From the NCBI RefSeq assembly GCF_033963835.1, contig NZ_JAXBME010000018.1, positions 35,837 to 99,836 on the forward strand: a stretch of DNA of 64,000 bases. Reading direction: 5' to 3'. This DNA is from Cytobacillus sp. IB215665. GTDB taxonomy: Bacteria; Bacillota; Bacilli; Bacillales; SM2101. The notes below the pieces were generated by a model. That model was not told where the DNA came from. It ran no database searches and saw only the letters and a list, made by a program, of their open reading frames with translations. This document shows positions 26,001 through 35,429 of this stretch, piece after piece; position 1 is the stretch's first letter; every line of letters begins with the position of its first letter. The translations under genes were made by a program, and so were the position numbers.

Positions 26001-28805
26001 GTAATTGATCAGATAGAGAATTTACACGTTACCGAAGAATCAGCTGAAAAAGTAGTAGTTGAATGGGATCATACTCAACCTGACATTGAGTTTATTGTGA
26101 CAAAAGCGAGAGGTAATATCAATTTACCTGGTTCAGTAGTTGAAGGTAATATCTTTGAAGATACGGATATTGACGTTGGTAAAGAATACACCTATACCAT
26201 TATTGCAAGAAACAAAAAATATGGGACAGAATCAGAACCAATCACCATTACAGCTAACGTGCCTTATCCTGAAGCTCCTGACAAAATACAAAACCTGTCT
26301 TATGAATTAACAGATGATGGCTCATACAAATTTACGTGGGATGAAGAAGAAAAAGCGCAACTTTACTATTTTAATATTTATGATGGCTCTAATAGAAAAG
26401 TATTCAAAAGTTTGGCAGAGACTGAGGTTACAACAGATAAATTAGAATTGGATACAACTTATTCAGTGGAGTTATACGCAATTGATAAATACGCACAACA
26501 ATCGGAAAAAACAATAATGGAATTAACTACAGAAGGTACTCCGCAAGCAGAAAACATTACTGACTTTACTGTTGTAGTTGAAGGGAATACTGTTAATTTA
26601 TCATGGGATGAAGTAGAAAACACATACGGTTACTATGTAGAAAGACATCTTGATGGTAAACAAATCACAAGAAAATACGTGGCTGGAACTACCTATCAAG
26701 AGGAAATTGACGATGGTGAATATGAGTATTTTGTTCAAACGTATCACAAAACAGGCGGTATGTTAGAACCTGTATCGAAAATGGTAACTGTTGGACAAGA
26801 TGATGTACCACAAGATACTGAATTGGTTATTGAATCAGAAGTAAGTGACGGTACAGTATTACTTAATTGGACTCAACTTGAAAACACTTATGGCTACTAC
26901 GTAGAAAGATGGGAAGATGGCGTTAAGAAATTTAGACAATATACAAGTGGAAATTCCTTTGAAGATAAGAATGTCGATGAAGGAGAAGTTGAGTATCATA
27001 TTATTGCTTACACAAAAGATGGAATGCAAGAGCCAGTATTACATGTAGTAAATGTAGAAAAAGCACCTTCTGAGCCAATGGGAGAATTAGAAGTAACTGC
27101 AGATAATGATACAGTGGAGCTGTCTTGGAGTGCCATAGATGATGCGTATGGTTACTACTTGGAAAGGTATGATAGTAAAGGAGTTAGGAATTATAGAAAA
27201 TTCATATCTGACAACACATTCACAGATCAGAATATTGATGAAGGTGAATATGAATACAAATTAATTCCATACACCAAACGTGGATATCTTGATCCAATCT
27301 ATAAAACAATTCAAGTTGGTGAGCCGGTTGGTGATATTACTATTGATGACTTTAATGTTACGGTTGATGGTATCACTGTAACACTCGATTGGGAAAACAA
27401 TGAAAAAGCATATAGGTATTACATCGAAAGATACGATCAACAAGGAAACAGAAACTTCCGCAACTTCGTTGATTCATCACAAAATCAATATGTTGATGAA
27501 AATGTAGCTTATGGTAGTTATGATTACAAAATCATCGTCTACTCAGCAAACGGTGAAGCACAACCAGTTACAAAAACAGTAACACTAGAGCCATCCGAAA
27601 TTGTCTTAGACAGCTTTAATGTTGAAGTAGATGGAAACAATGTCAACTTGTCTTGGGATGAAGTAGAGGATGTATATGGCTTCTACGTAAGAAGATACAA
27701 GGATGGTCAAAGACAAATTAACGAATATGTGAATGATAATCAGTTTACCGATGAAAACCTTGCTGACGGAGAATATGAATATCAGTTAGTGGTTTACAGT
27801 AAAATTAGTGGTATGAATGAGCCTCTCATTCAGAATATTACAATCGTTAATGAAGATCCCGCACCTGTAGATGGTGAAGATGGTGGTAATGAAGTAGAAG
27901 AAACACCGCCAGCAACATCTATTGAAGACGTTCTATTAACAGTTGATGAGAATAATGTACAACTTGAATGGAATGAAGTAGATGGAGCATACAGTTATTA
28001 TGTCCAAAGGTATAAAGATGGTAATAGACAGCTTCATAAGTATATTACTGACACGTCATTTATTGATGAAGGACTTGCAGATGGTGAATATGAGTTTCAT
28101 GTGATTCTTTATGATTCGAATGGAATGAGCGATCCAATAATCAAGACGGTAGTCATAGGAGAAGAAACCGAGGAAGTACCAGTGGAAGAAGTTCCTGATG
28201 AAGAAACACCAATTGATGAAGGTCAAGGTGAAATTCCTCCGTCTGAGGAAGATCCAACTGATGGTACAGGTGAAGCAGAGGAAGTTATTGTTGAAGAACC
28301 AATAGATAATGAAAATGAACCTGTTCAGCCAACTGAACCACCAATAGAAGAAGAGCCGAATCAACAAGATGAGGCTGAGGAACAAGTGGTAGAAGAAGCA
28401 GTAGTACCACAAACTATTGAGTATGTTGAAAGCAATGTATCAGGCAACATCGTTGAATTAGAATGGCATGATCTCACAGACGTATATGGATATTACGTAG
28501 AGCGTTGGAAAGATGGGAAAAGAGAGTTTAGATTATTTGTATCATCCAACACTTTAACTGATGAGGTAAGTACAGCTGGTGAATATGAGTACAAAATTAT
28601 CGCTTACAGTAAAACAACAAGAACAATGTTAGCTCCATTTGAAGAAACAGTTTCCGTTGGAATGGAAATAGAGCAGCCAGTAGAAGAAGTAATTGAACTT
28701 CAAGAAGATACGGAAGAAGAGAATCAAGAAGATGTAGGTGACGTTACTGGAACAGTAGCAGATCCACTAGAAGATTCTGATGAATTAATAATGACTACAC
28801 CATAA
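23067..28805 (+). CDS. Giant fibronectin-like surface protein 1 (putative adhesin)
   Basis: A 1912-residue exported protein. TTG start with AGGAGGAG 10-17 bases upstream; a signal-like N-terminus (about residues 1-45, ending SAEAS). Two related N-terminal units (DVTFEESTLQTRTKTITI and a later DIIFDESLEQDRTKTITI) are followed by tyrosine-rich DGYSGT and YAYNV repeats, a helical segment (about 720-800), several fibronectin type III-like domains, and seven C-terminal repeats built around a YGYYVER core (about 1175-1830) broken by Glu/Pro-rich linkers at about 1595-1615 and 1698-1788. No LPXTG or SLH anchor is visible. The position after the Tad genes suggests a pilus-associated or secreted adhesin. 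Confidence 0.8.
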   Translation: MAPINVLNSQSTVNKAVRAAMLGSVTVATVAVPIPSLGLNHSAEASSVVKSMDVTFEESTLQTRTKTITIPNSTSVESIATDTGNIEIVSINGDQVTIRVKNGDWVDREAYTDPQKYSKEVTKTETSSDETFPETISYSEDGYTGDIPKYGSVSPRVVSGEYIPEDSKYIEELEVTSRDNSFFDERFYEDEDGYKGFLSLDRYITEYNQWGEVNKYRGWLYGTVTREEVDTRVYNYRQSYSGTVYKSGTSYRNETYAYNVTINYTENTNPNGSADIEPGIRDTDIIFDESLEQDRTKTITIPNLKSIEDITVDNGNVEIVSVDGDEVTIRVKDGDWVNREEYLATVDKEVTITETSSSETFPTTVFYSQDGYSGDISKTGSVSSVLISGSLEEEDSKFVTSQNSSSYNKDGYSGTLQRYLDSGEYIAEDSKYVEAQDSATYNKDGYSGTLEEYVYSGEFIEGGSSTYIERMEYDRIDDIPEFIYVDDPEYSDESIKCYFKSRDSLTRPNGERYYQVFFEGYYSVDDIDTRVYKYRGTVTKPASDTRVYKYQGTVTKPASDTRVYEYSQDYSGTVYKDETRYRNETYAYNVKLTYTQNMNPDGSVETGNVTVSNRDTFTISGTKNDTDNDATTVKMKLDGGREYVLSAQSSEADFNTLFRLEDYKLIQEDIGLNESIVEGSHIIKVWIEDDKGGKSGEYSVIFTYDKFHVIVRDPANVGVDDLIDNAIENVNADYINKYRSGLAQYQMDIGRDLIKEDVQLVINTVNSVKEAEANPSYEKIDQALNLVNQLEEDVLKASFIDRLDALVTEPSRFRTGMINDTTAFLEWDAAFEGAMYVVKRGGEVVYEGNELSFIDSELTPNSQHDYTMFAKVQDLTSEEISTSLHTKASPVTDISFSELTHESFRVSWSPNGNPEGTEYQVLVKDGEEIIVDSGWITDATGMAYNLEPSNTYTVDIKARDINSDETEITSSNVTILDYVIDQIENLHVTEESAEKVVVEWDHTQPDIEFIVTKARGNINLPGSVVEGNIFEDTDIDVGKEYTYTIIARNKKYGTESEPITITANVPYPEAPDKIQNLSYELTDDGSYKFTWDEEEKAQLYYFNIYDGSNRKVFKSLAETEVTTDKLELDTTYSVELYAIDKYAQQSEKTIMELTTEGTPQAENITDFTVVVEGNTVNLSWDEVENTYGYYVERHLDGKQITRKYVAGTTYQEEIDDGEYEYFVQTYHKTGGMLEPVSKMVTVGQDDVPQDTELVIESEVSDGTVLLNWTQLENTYGYYVERWEDGVKKFRQYTSGNSFEDKNVDEGEVEYHIIAYTKDGMQEPVLHVVNVEKAPSEPMGELEVTADNDTVELSWSAIDDAYGYYLERYDSKGVRNYRKFISDNTFTDQNIDEGEYEYKLIPYTKRGYLDPIYKTIQVGEPVGDITIDDFNVTVDGITVTLDWENNEKAYRYYIERYDQQGNRNFRNFVDSSQNQYVDENVAYGSYDYKIIVYSANGEAQPVTKTVTLEPSEIVLDSFNVEVDGNNVNLSWDEVEDVYGFYVRRYKDGQRQINEYVNDNQFTDENLADGEYEYQLVVYSKISGMNEPLIQNITIVNEDPAPVDGEDGGNEVEETPPATSIEDVLLTVDENNVQLEWNEVDGAYSYYVQRYKDGNRQLHKYITDTSFIDEGLADGEYEFHVILYDSNGMSDPIIKTVVIGEETEEVPVEEVPDEETPIDEGQGEIPPSEEDPTDGTGEAEEVIVEEPIDNENEPVQPTEPPIEEEPNQQDEAEEQVVEEAVVPQTIEYVESNVSGNIVELEWHDLTDVYGYYVERWKDGKREFRLFVSSNTLTDEVSTAGEYEYKIIAYSKTTRTMLAPFEETVSVGMEIEQPVEEVIELQEDTEEENQEDVGDVTGTVADPLEDSDELIMTTP

Positions 28806-28824
28806 GGATGAATTTTATTTATAT

Positions 28825-28860
28825 GCCTTGCCCTATTCCTATATAGGGTGAGGCTTTTTT
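28825..28860 (+). terminator. Intrinsic terminator after giant protein 1
   Basis: GCCTTGCCCTAT (28825-28836) pairs over 12 bp (two G-U pairs) with ATAGGGTGAGGC (28843-28854) and is followed by six T. Confidence 0.75.
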
Positions 28861-28893
28861 ATTTATTCAATAGGTAAAGGAGGTGTGAAGAAA

Positions 28894-29280
28894 ATGCAAT
28901 CATCACCAGGTTTAATGATTTCACTATTATTCTTTGGATTATTCGCTTTGTTTCTTCCAGATTTTATGGGGTATACACTTCATTATGTAAATGCTAATCA
29001 AGCTGCTGAAGAAATTATTGATTCAGGGCAAAAGTATGGGGTGATTGACACACAATCGGCTGAACAAATTCTTAGTAATAGAAACTTACCAAATGATTTT
29101 TGGGAAGTATCTTTTACTACAAATGAAGTCGATTATAACGAGCCTACAGAAGTAAATATAAGTGGAACATATCAAATTAAAGCATTATACATCCTTGGAC
29201 AAGCATTTGGTGATTCAATTCCTAGTCAACTTCCAATTAATATCAAGCGTGAAGCGCTAGGTCAGGTATATAGAAGATAA
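28894..29280 (+). CDS. TadE-like small membrane-anchored protein
   Basis: A 128-residue protein with an N-terminal helix (LMISLLFFGLFALFLPDFM) preceded by only a few residues, then an exported domain containing a helical stretch (NQAAEEIIDSGQKYG) and beta-rich segments (EVNISGTYQIKALY). This is the shape of TadE-like minor pilins. ATG 28894 is preferred to GTG 28885 because AAAGGAGG (28877-28884) is spaced for it. It lies 15 bases before the second giant gene. The matching AGGTAAAGGAGGTGT leader is present before giant gene 1 without this gene. Confidence 0.6.
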   Translation: MQSSPGLMISLLFFGLFALFLPDFMGYTLHYVNANQAAEEIIDSGQKYGVIDTQSAEQILSNRNLPNDFWEVSFTTNEVDYNEPTEVNISGTYQIKALYILGQAFGDSIPSQLPINIKREALGQVYRR

Positions 29281-29294
29281 AAGGAGATGATAAT

Positions 29295-32200
29295 TTGGCA
29301 CCATTTAACGTGTTAAACAGTCAATCAACAGCAAATAAAGCTGTACGAGCTGCAATGCTAGGATCAGTGACCGTTGCAACAATTACTGCCCCCATTACAC
29401 CCTTGGGTTTAGTAAATAGTGCAGAGGCTTCATCAGTGGTAAAAAGTATGGATGTTACATTTGAGGAAAGCACTTTACAGACAAGAACAAAAACAATTAC
29501 TATACCCAACTCAACAAGTGTAGAGAGCATAGCTACGGACACTGGAAATATAGAGATTGTATCAATTAATGGAGATCAGGTCACAATTAGGGTTAAAAAT
29601 GGAGATTGGGTTGATAGAGAAGCTTATACTGATCCACAGAAATATTCTAAGGAAGTAACCAAGACTGAAACAAGTTCTGATGAAACCTTTCCAGAAACAA
29701 TATCTTATTCAGAAGATGGATATACAGGTGACATTCCAAAGTATGGTTCAGTTTCATCAAGAGTGGTTAGTGGTGAGTATATACCAGAAGATAGTAAGTA
29801 TGTTGAGTTTGAGGATAGAAAATGGCCTGAATTTTTAAACAAACCATGGGATATACATTATAGTGATGAAGATGGATATGAGGGTAGGCTTGAGGTTAAA
29901 GATGCACAATGGGAAGTTAACAAGTGGGGAGAAAATATATACTATTTTGCAACAATTTATGGAACAGTAACAAAACCAGCAGTAGATACAAGAGTATATG
30001 AATATTCTCAAGCCTATTCAGGAACAATCTTCAAATCAGGAACTGAATACAGAAATGAGACATATGCTTATGACGTTACAGTAAATTACACTGATAATGC
30101 TAATCCAAACGGATCAGCTGATATTGAACCAGGTATAAGAAGCACAGACATCATATTTGAGGAAAATTTAGAACAAGGTAGAACAAAAACGATTACTATT
30201 CCTAACTTAAAGAGTATTGAAGACATTACAGTAGATAATGGAAATGTAGAGGTTGTCTCCATTGAAGGTGATCAAGTCACCATTCTTGTTAAAGATGGAA
30301 ATTGGGTAAATAGAGAAGAGTATAGTAATACACTAGAAAAAGATGTAACAGCAACTGATACGAACTCAACGAATTCTTTTTCATCAACTTTTAATTATTC
30401 TGATGAAGAAGGGTATTCGGGTAGCATTTCAAAAAATGGGTCGGCTTCTGCAAATGTTGTGAGTGGAAGTTATACAGCTGGGGATTCGAAAGTGGTAACT
30501 ACTTATAAAACAAACAGTGATAATAACTTTGCAACTACTACTTCGTATAACAGTGATGGATATACTGGCCAACTTTCGAAATCAGGTTCACCAATTGAGG
30601 AATTAATAAGTGGAACAATTGAAACTAAATCTATTGAAGTGCTTCAAAAAAATAAACTTTCTTGGGTGGTAAAGAAATGGGATTCTATCATAAACAGGTG
30701 GTTCACAGATAAAAGAAATGACTACGAAGAGCCCGAAACAATTGAACACACCACTGATGATGGTTATACAGGTACTTTGTATAAGGATAGGACCGAGGGG
30801 GACACCTACAGAGAGTATGAAGAAGACAATGATACCCTTAGAATTTACCGAGATTATATTGACACCTTTTATATAGGAGAAGTCACCAAAGATACTCGTG
30901 TTTTTGGATATAAGCAAACATATTCTGGAACAGTAACAAAACCTGCCGTAGACACACGTGTTTATGAGTACGTTCAAAACTACTCAGGTATTGTCACTAA
31001 AGAAGAAGTTGGATATAAGAATGAAACTTACGCTTACAATGTGAAATTGACATACACTCAAAATTTAAATCCTGATGGCTCTGTAGATTCCAATAACGTA
31101 ACAGTGGCAAATAGAGATACATTTACAATATCGGGTACTAAAAGTGATAGTGATAATGATGTTACTACCGTAAAAATGAAACTAGACGGTGGGAAAGAGT
31201 ACACTTTAGCATCTGCATCAACCGAAGCAAACTTTAGTAAACTATTCCGTTTAGAAGATTTTAGATTAATACAAGAAGACATCGGTTTAAATGAATCAAT
31301 TGTCGAAGGGAGTCACATCATTAATGTGTGGATTGAAGATGAGCTAGGAGCTAAATCAGGTGAGTATTCAGTCATCTTCACCTATGATAAATTCCATGTG
31401 ATTGTCAGAGATCCAGCAAATGTAGGGGTAGATGACCTGCTTGATAATGCGCTTGAAAACATTAATGCTGATTATATCAATGAATATCGTAGTGGGTTAG
31501 CCCAATATCAAATGGATATTGGGAGAGATTTAGTAAAAGATGATGCTCAACTTGTGATTGATACTGTGAATGGTGTAAAAGAAGCTGAAGATAATTCATC
31601 TTATCAAAAGATTGACCAAGCCCTAAATCTTGTTAATCAGTTAGATGAAGCTGTATTAAAAGCTAGTTTAATAGACAGGTTGGAGGCACTTGTTACAGAA
31701 CCTTCTCGCTTCCGCACAGGAATGATTAATGATACTACAGCTTTCTTAGAATGGGATGCAGCGTTTGAGGGGGCGATGTACGTTGTCAAGCGGGGTGGTG
31801 AAGTAGTCTATGAAGGAGATGAATTGTCATTTATAGATTCTGAACTCACACCTAACAGTCAACATGAATATACGATGTTTGCTAAGGTACAAAACTTAAC
31901 TAGTGAAGAGATAACAACATCTCTTCATACAAAAGCTAGTCTTGTATCAAATATCACTTTCACCGAGGTTACTCACGAGAGCTTTAGAGTTTCGTGGAAT
32001 GCGAATGAAAATCCTGAAGGTACTGAATATCAAGTGCTAGTTAAAGATGGTGAAGAAATCATTGTTGATAGTGGTTGGATTACTGATACTACAGGGATGG
32101 CTTATAACTTAGAACCATCGAATACGTATACGGTTGACATCATTGCTAGAAATATAGAAGGTGTAGAAACAGAAGTAATAACTAAGAATGTCACGATATC

Positions 32201-35051
32201 AGAGTATATTATTGATCCGATTGAAAACTTACGTATATCAGAAGAAACAAGTGAAAAAGTGGTTATTGAGTGGGATCATACTCAGCCTGATATTGAATTC
32301 ATCGTTACAAAAGCGAGAGGTAACATTAATTTACCGGGGCAAGTTGTAGAAGGTAACGTATTCGAGGATACAGATATTGATGCTGGTAAAGAATACACTT
32401 ACTCAATTACTGCTAGAAATAAAAAGTATGGAACGGAATCTGAAACTGTAACGATTTCAGCCAATGTCCCTTACCCTGAAGCTCCAAACAAAATTGAAAA
32501 TTTATCATACGAACTCACTGAAGATGGCTCTTATAAATTTACTTGGGATGAAGAAGAGAAAGCGCAGCTTTATTACTTCAATATCTATGAAGGGTCAAGC
32601 AGAAAAGTATTTAAGAGCTTGGGAGAAACTGAGATTACGACAGATAAACTAGAACTGGATACAACCTATTCAGTTGAGCTATATTCAATTGATAAGTATG
32701 CACAACAATCAGAGAAAACAATTATAGAATTGACCACTGAAGGTACTCCACAAGCGGAAAATATCACTGATATTACAGCTGAAGTTGAGGGGAATCAAGT
32801 TACACTCACATGGGATGAAGTAAATGATGCGTATGGTTACTATGTTGAAAGGCATCTTGATGGTAAGCAAATCACAAGGAAATACGTGGCTGGAACTACC
32901 TATCAAGAGGAAGTTGACGAAGGTGAATATGAATACTTTGTTCAAACGTATCACAAAACAGGTGGTATGTTAGAGCCTGTATCGAAAACAGTAACTGTTG
33001 GTACGGATGAATTACCACAAGATAGTGAACTGCTTATTAATTCAGAAGTAAGTGATGATACAGTGTCACTTTCATGGAATCAGCTTGAAAGTGCCTATGG
33101 CTACTATGTAGAGAGATGGGAAAATGGAATTAAGAAATTCAGAAAATATACAAGCGCAAATGCCTTTGAAGATACAAATGTCGATGAAGGCGAAGTTGAG
33201 TATCATATCATTGCTTATACAAAAGATGGGTTTCAAGAACCAGTATTACATGTGGTAAATGTAGAAAAAACACCTTTAGAACCTATAGGTGAACTGAATG
33301 CAATATCCACTGAGGATTCAGTTGAATTATCATGGAATGCATTAGATGATGCTTACGGCTACTATGTAGAGAGGTACGATAGCAAAGGGATAAGGAATTA
33401 TAGAAAATACGTATCAGGCAATGCTTTTACGGATAGTAGTGTTAGTGAAGGTGAATATGAATACAAATTAATTCCATATACCAAACGTGGATACCTTGAT
33501 CCAATTTATAAAGTTGTTCAAGTAGGGGAGCCAATTGGTGATATTACTATTGATGACTTTAATGTTACTGTTGATGGTAAAACTGTAACACTCGATTGGG
33601 AAAACAATGAAAAAGCATATAGGTATTACATCGAAAGATACGATCAACAAGGAAACAGAAACTTCCGCAACTTCGTTGATTCATCACAAAATCAATATGT
33701 TGATGAAAATGTAGCTTATGGTAGTTATGATTACAAAATCATCGTCTACTCAGCAAACGGTGAAGCACAACCAGTTACAAAAACAGTAACACTAGAGCCA
33801 TCCGAAATTGTCTTAGACAGCTTTAATGTTGAAGTAGATGGAAACAATGTCAACTTGTCTTGGGATGAAGTAGAGGATGTATACGGCTATTACGTAAGGA
33901 GATATAAGGATGGTCAAAGGCAAATTAATAAATATGTAACTGATAATCAGTTTACCGATGAAAACCTTGTTGATGGGGAATATGAATATCAGTTAGTGGT
34001 TTACAGTAAAATTAGTGGTATGAATGAGCCTATCATTCAGAATATTACAATCGTTAATGAAGATCCCGAACCTGTAGATGGTGAAGACGGTGGTAATGAA
34101 GTAGAAGACACACCGCCAGCAACATCTATTGAAGACGTTCTATTAACAGTTGATGAGAATAATGTACAACTTGATTGGAATGAAGTGGATGGAGCATACG
34201 GTTACTATGTCCAAAGGTATAAAGATGGCAATAGACAGCTTCATAAGTATATTACCGACACGTCATATGTTGATGAAGGACTTGCTGATGGTGAATATGA
34301 GTTTCATGTGATTCTTTATGGTTCAAATGGAATGAACGATCCAATCATCAAGACGGTGGTCATAGGAGAAGAAATCGAGGAAGTACCAGTCGAAGAAGTT
34401 CCCGTAGAAGTACCAAATGAAGAAACTCCTGTTAATGATGAGCAAGGAGAAGAACCTCCTGAAGATACATCGACGGAAGAAACTGTAGAAGAACCAACAG
34501 AAGTTGATGAAGAGTCACCTAACGATAATGAACCAGTAGAGAATCCTTCATCTGAAGATACAACTGAAATAACAGAGCCTGAACAGCCAGTAGAAGAAGA
34601 ACCAGTTATCGAAGAAGCGGTGCTCCCGCAAACTATTGAATATGTTGATAGCAACGTATCAGGTAACATTGTTGAACTAGAATGGCACGAATTAACTGAC
34701 GTATATGGCTATTATGTAGAACGATGGAAGGATGGCAGAAGACAATTTAGGGTATTTGTATCTTCTAACTCTTTAACTGATGAAGTCAACGATGGTGGAG
34801 AATATGAGTATAAAATCATAGCTTACAGTAAAACTACTAGAACTATGCTAGCTCCTTTTGAAGAAACCGTATTAGTTGGCATGGCAACCGAACAGCCAGT
34901 TGAAGAAATAATTGAGCTTCAAGAAGAACCTGAAGAAGACAATCCAGAAGATGTAGATGATGCTGGTGATGCAGAAGGTGTAGATGACGTTATTGGAACA
35001 GAAGCAGATCCACTAGAAGATGATGACCAATTGGTTATGATAGCAAATTAA
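29295..35051 (+). CDS. Giant fibronectin-like surface protein 2 (paralog of protein 1)
   Basis: A 1918-residue paralog with the same domain order as the gene at 23067: signal-like N-terminus, two TRTKTITI units, DGYSGT and YAYNV repeats, helical segment, fibronectin-like domains, seven YGYYVER-type repeats and Glu/Pro-rich linkers. TTG start with AAAAGGAG upstream. The region from about residues 170 to 225 and from 360 to 520 differs most from protein 1, so the exposed N-terminal part varies. Two blocks are near-identical at DNA level (29418-29797 and 33582-33883). No cell-wall anchor motif is visible. Function is inferred as adhesion or pilus decoration. Confidence 0.8.
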   Translation: MAPFNVLNSQSTANKAVRAAMLGSVTVATITAPITPLGLVNSAEASSVVKSMDVTFEESTLQTRTKTITIPNSTSVESIATDTGNIEIVSINGDQVTIRVKNGDWVDREAYTDPQKYSKEVTKTETSSDETFPETISYSEDGYTGDIPKYGSVSSRVVSGEYIPEDSKYVEFEDRKWPEFLNKPWDIHYSDEDGYEGRLEVKDAQWEVNKWGENIYYFATIYGTVTKPAVDTRVYEYSQAYSGTIFKSGTEYRNETYAYDVTVNYTDNANPNGSADIEPGIRSTDIIFEENLEQGRTKTITIPNLKSIEDITVDNGNVEVVSIEGDQVTILVKDGNWVNREEYSNTLEKDVTATDTNSTNSFSSTFNYSDEEGYSGSISKNGSASANVVSGSYTAGDSKVVTTYKTNSDNNFATTTSYNSDGYTGQLSKSGSPIEELISGTIETKSIEVLQKNKLSWVVKKWDSIINRWFTDKRNDYEEPETIEHTTDDGYTGTLYKDRTEGDTYREYEEDNDTLRIYRDYIDTFYIGEVTKDTRVFGYKQTYSGTVTKPAVDTRVYEYVQNYSGIVTKEEVGYKNETYAYNVKLTYTQNLNPDGSVDSNNVTVANRDTFTISGTKSDSDNDVTTVKMKLDGGKEYTLASASTEANFSKLFRLEDFRLIQEDIGLNESIVEGSHIINVWIEDELGAKSGEYSVIFTYDKFHVIVRDPANVGVDDLLDNALENINADYINEYRSGLAQYQMDIGRDLVKDDAQLVIDTVNGVKEAEDNSSYQKIDQALNLVNQLDEAVLKASLIDRLEALVTEPSRFRTGMINDTTAFLEWDAAFEGAMYVVKRGGEVVYEGDELSFIDSELTPNSQHEYTMFAKVQNLTSEEITTSLHTKASLVSNITFTEVTHESFRVSWNANENPEGTEYQVLVKDGEEIIVDSGWITDTTGMAYNLEPSNTYTVDIIARNIEGVETEVITKNVTISEYIIDPIENLRISEETSEKVVIEWDHTQPDIEFIVTKARGNINLPGQVVEGNVFEDTDIDAGKEYTYSITARNKKYGTESETVTISANVPYPEAPNKIENLSYELTEDGSYKFTWDEEEKAQLYYFNIYEGSSRKVFKSLGETEITTDKLELDTTYSVELYSIDKYAQQSEKTIIELTTEGTPQAENITDITAEVEGNQVTLTWDEVNDAYGYYVERHLDGKQITRKYVAGTTYQEEVDEGEYEYFVQTYHKTGGMLEPVSKTVTVGTDELPQDSELLINSEVSDDTVSLSWNQLESAYGYYVERWENGIKKFRKYTSANAFEDTNVDEGEVEYHIIAYTKDGFQEPVLHVVNVEKTPLEPIGELNAISTEDSVELSWNALDDAYGYYVERYDSKGIRNYRKYVSGNAFTDSSVSEGEYEYKLIPYTKRGYLDPIYKVVQVGEPIGDITIDDFNVTVDGKTVTLDWENNEKAYRYYIERYDQQGNRNFRNFVDSSQNQYVDENVAYGSYDYKIIVYSANGEAQPVTKTVTLEPSEIVLDSFNVEVDGNNVNLSWDEVEDVYGYYVRRYKDGQRQINKYVTDNQFTDENLVDGEYEYQLVVYSKISGMNEPIIQNITIVNEDPEPVDGEDGGNEVEDTPPATSIEDVLLTVDENNVQLDWNEVDGAYGYYVQRYKDGNRQLHKYITDTSYVDEGLADGEYEFHVILYGSNGMNDPIIKTVVIGEEIEEVPVEEVPVEVPNEETPVNDEQGEEPPEDTSTEETVEEPTEVDEESPNDNEPVENPSSEDTTEITEPEQPVEEEPVIEEAVLPQTIEYVDSNVSGNIVELEWHELTDVYGYYVERWKDGRRQFRVFVSSNSLTDEVNDGGEYEYKIIAYSKTTRTMLAPFEETVLVGMATEQPVEEIIELQEEPEEDNPEDVDDAGDAEGVDDVIGTEADPLEDDDQLVMIAN

Positions 35052-35062
35052 TTTACCGAAAA

Positions 35063-35089
35063 AGAGCCCTATGAATAGGGTTCTTTTTT
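35063..35089 (+). terminator. Intrinsic terminator after giant protein 2
   Basis: AGAGCCCTA (35063-35071) pairs with TAGGGTTCT (35076-35084) around a TGAA loop, followed by a T run. The in-frame ATG at 35091 for the next gene sits right against it. Confidence 0.7.
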
Positions 35090-35108
35090 AATGAAGGGAG
35101 AATTGACA

Positions 35109-35429
35109 GTGAACTTTATTGAAACGGATATTCGAAGATTACTTAATATGTGGAGAGGTAAGATTCGGTTTAAACAAAACCAATCAGGGATTGGTCAGCT
35201 TGAAATGATTCGAAAATATAAGATTGTTGTCAATGGAGAAGAAAATGAAATCATGATTAATCGTGTGATCTTAATCATGAATAGTTATGAGTTTTTAACT
35301 GTTGAAGGTAATAAAGAAAACATTGAAGTAAAAGCAATGGTAAAACCTGATTCCATAAGTAAGTTTGAGAAGTTCTGTGACGTATTGAATGAATTAGAAC
35401 AAGGAAATATGGTCCAAGCTGTTGCTTAA
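35109..35429 (+). CDS. Small soluble protein, unknown
   Basis: A 106-residue protein. GTG 35109 is chosen because AAGGGAG ends eight bases before it; an ATG at 35091 in the same frame would start inside the terminator tail. There is no signal peptide or helix of membrane length; the pattern of short strands (KYKIVVNGEENEIMINRVIL) suggests a small beta-rich fold. It overlaps the next start by one base (TAATG). No family recognised; position at the end of the adhesin region is the only functional clue. Confidence 0.55.
   Translation: MNFIETDIRRLLNMWRGKIRFKQNQSGIGQLEMIRKYKIVVNGEENEIMINRVILIMNSYEFLTVEGNKENIEVKAMVKPDSISKFEKFCDVLNELEQGNMVQAVA

Noticed and set aside
23067..35051. Sortase-anchored proteins
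   Set aside because: No LPXTG-like motif, hydrophobic helix and basic tail at either C-terminus.
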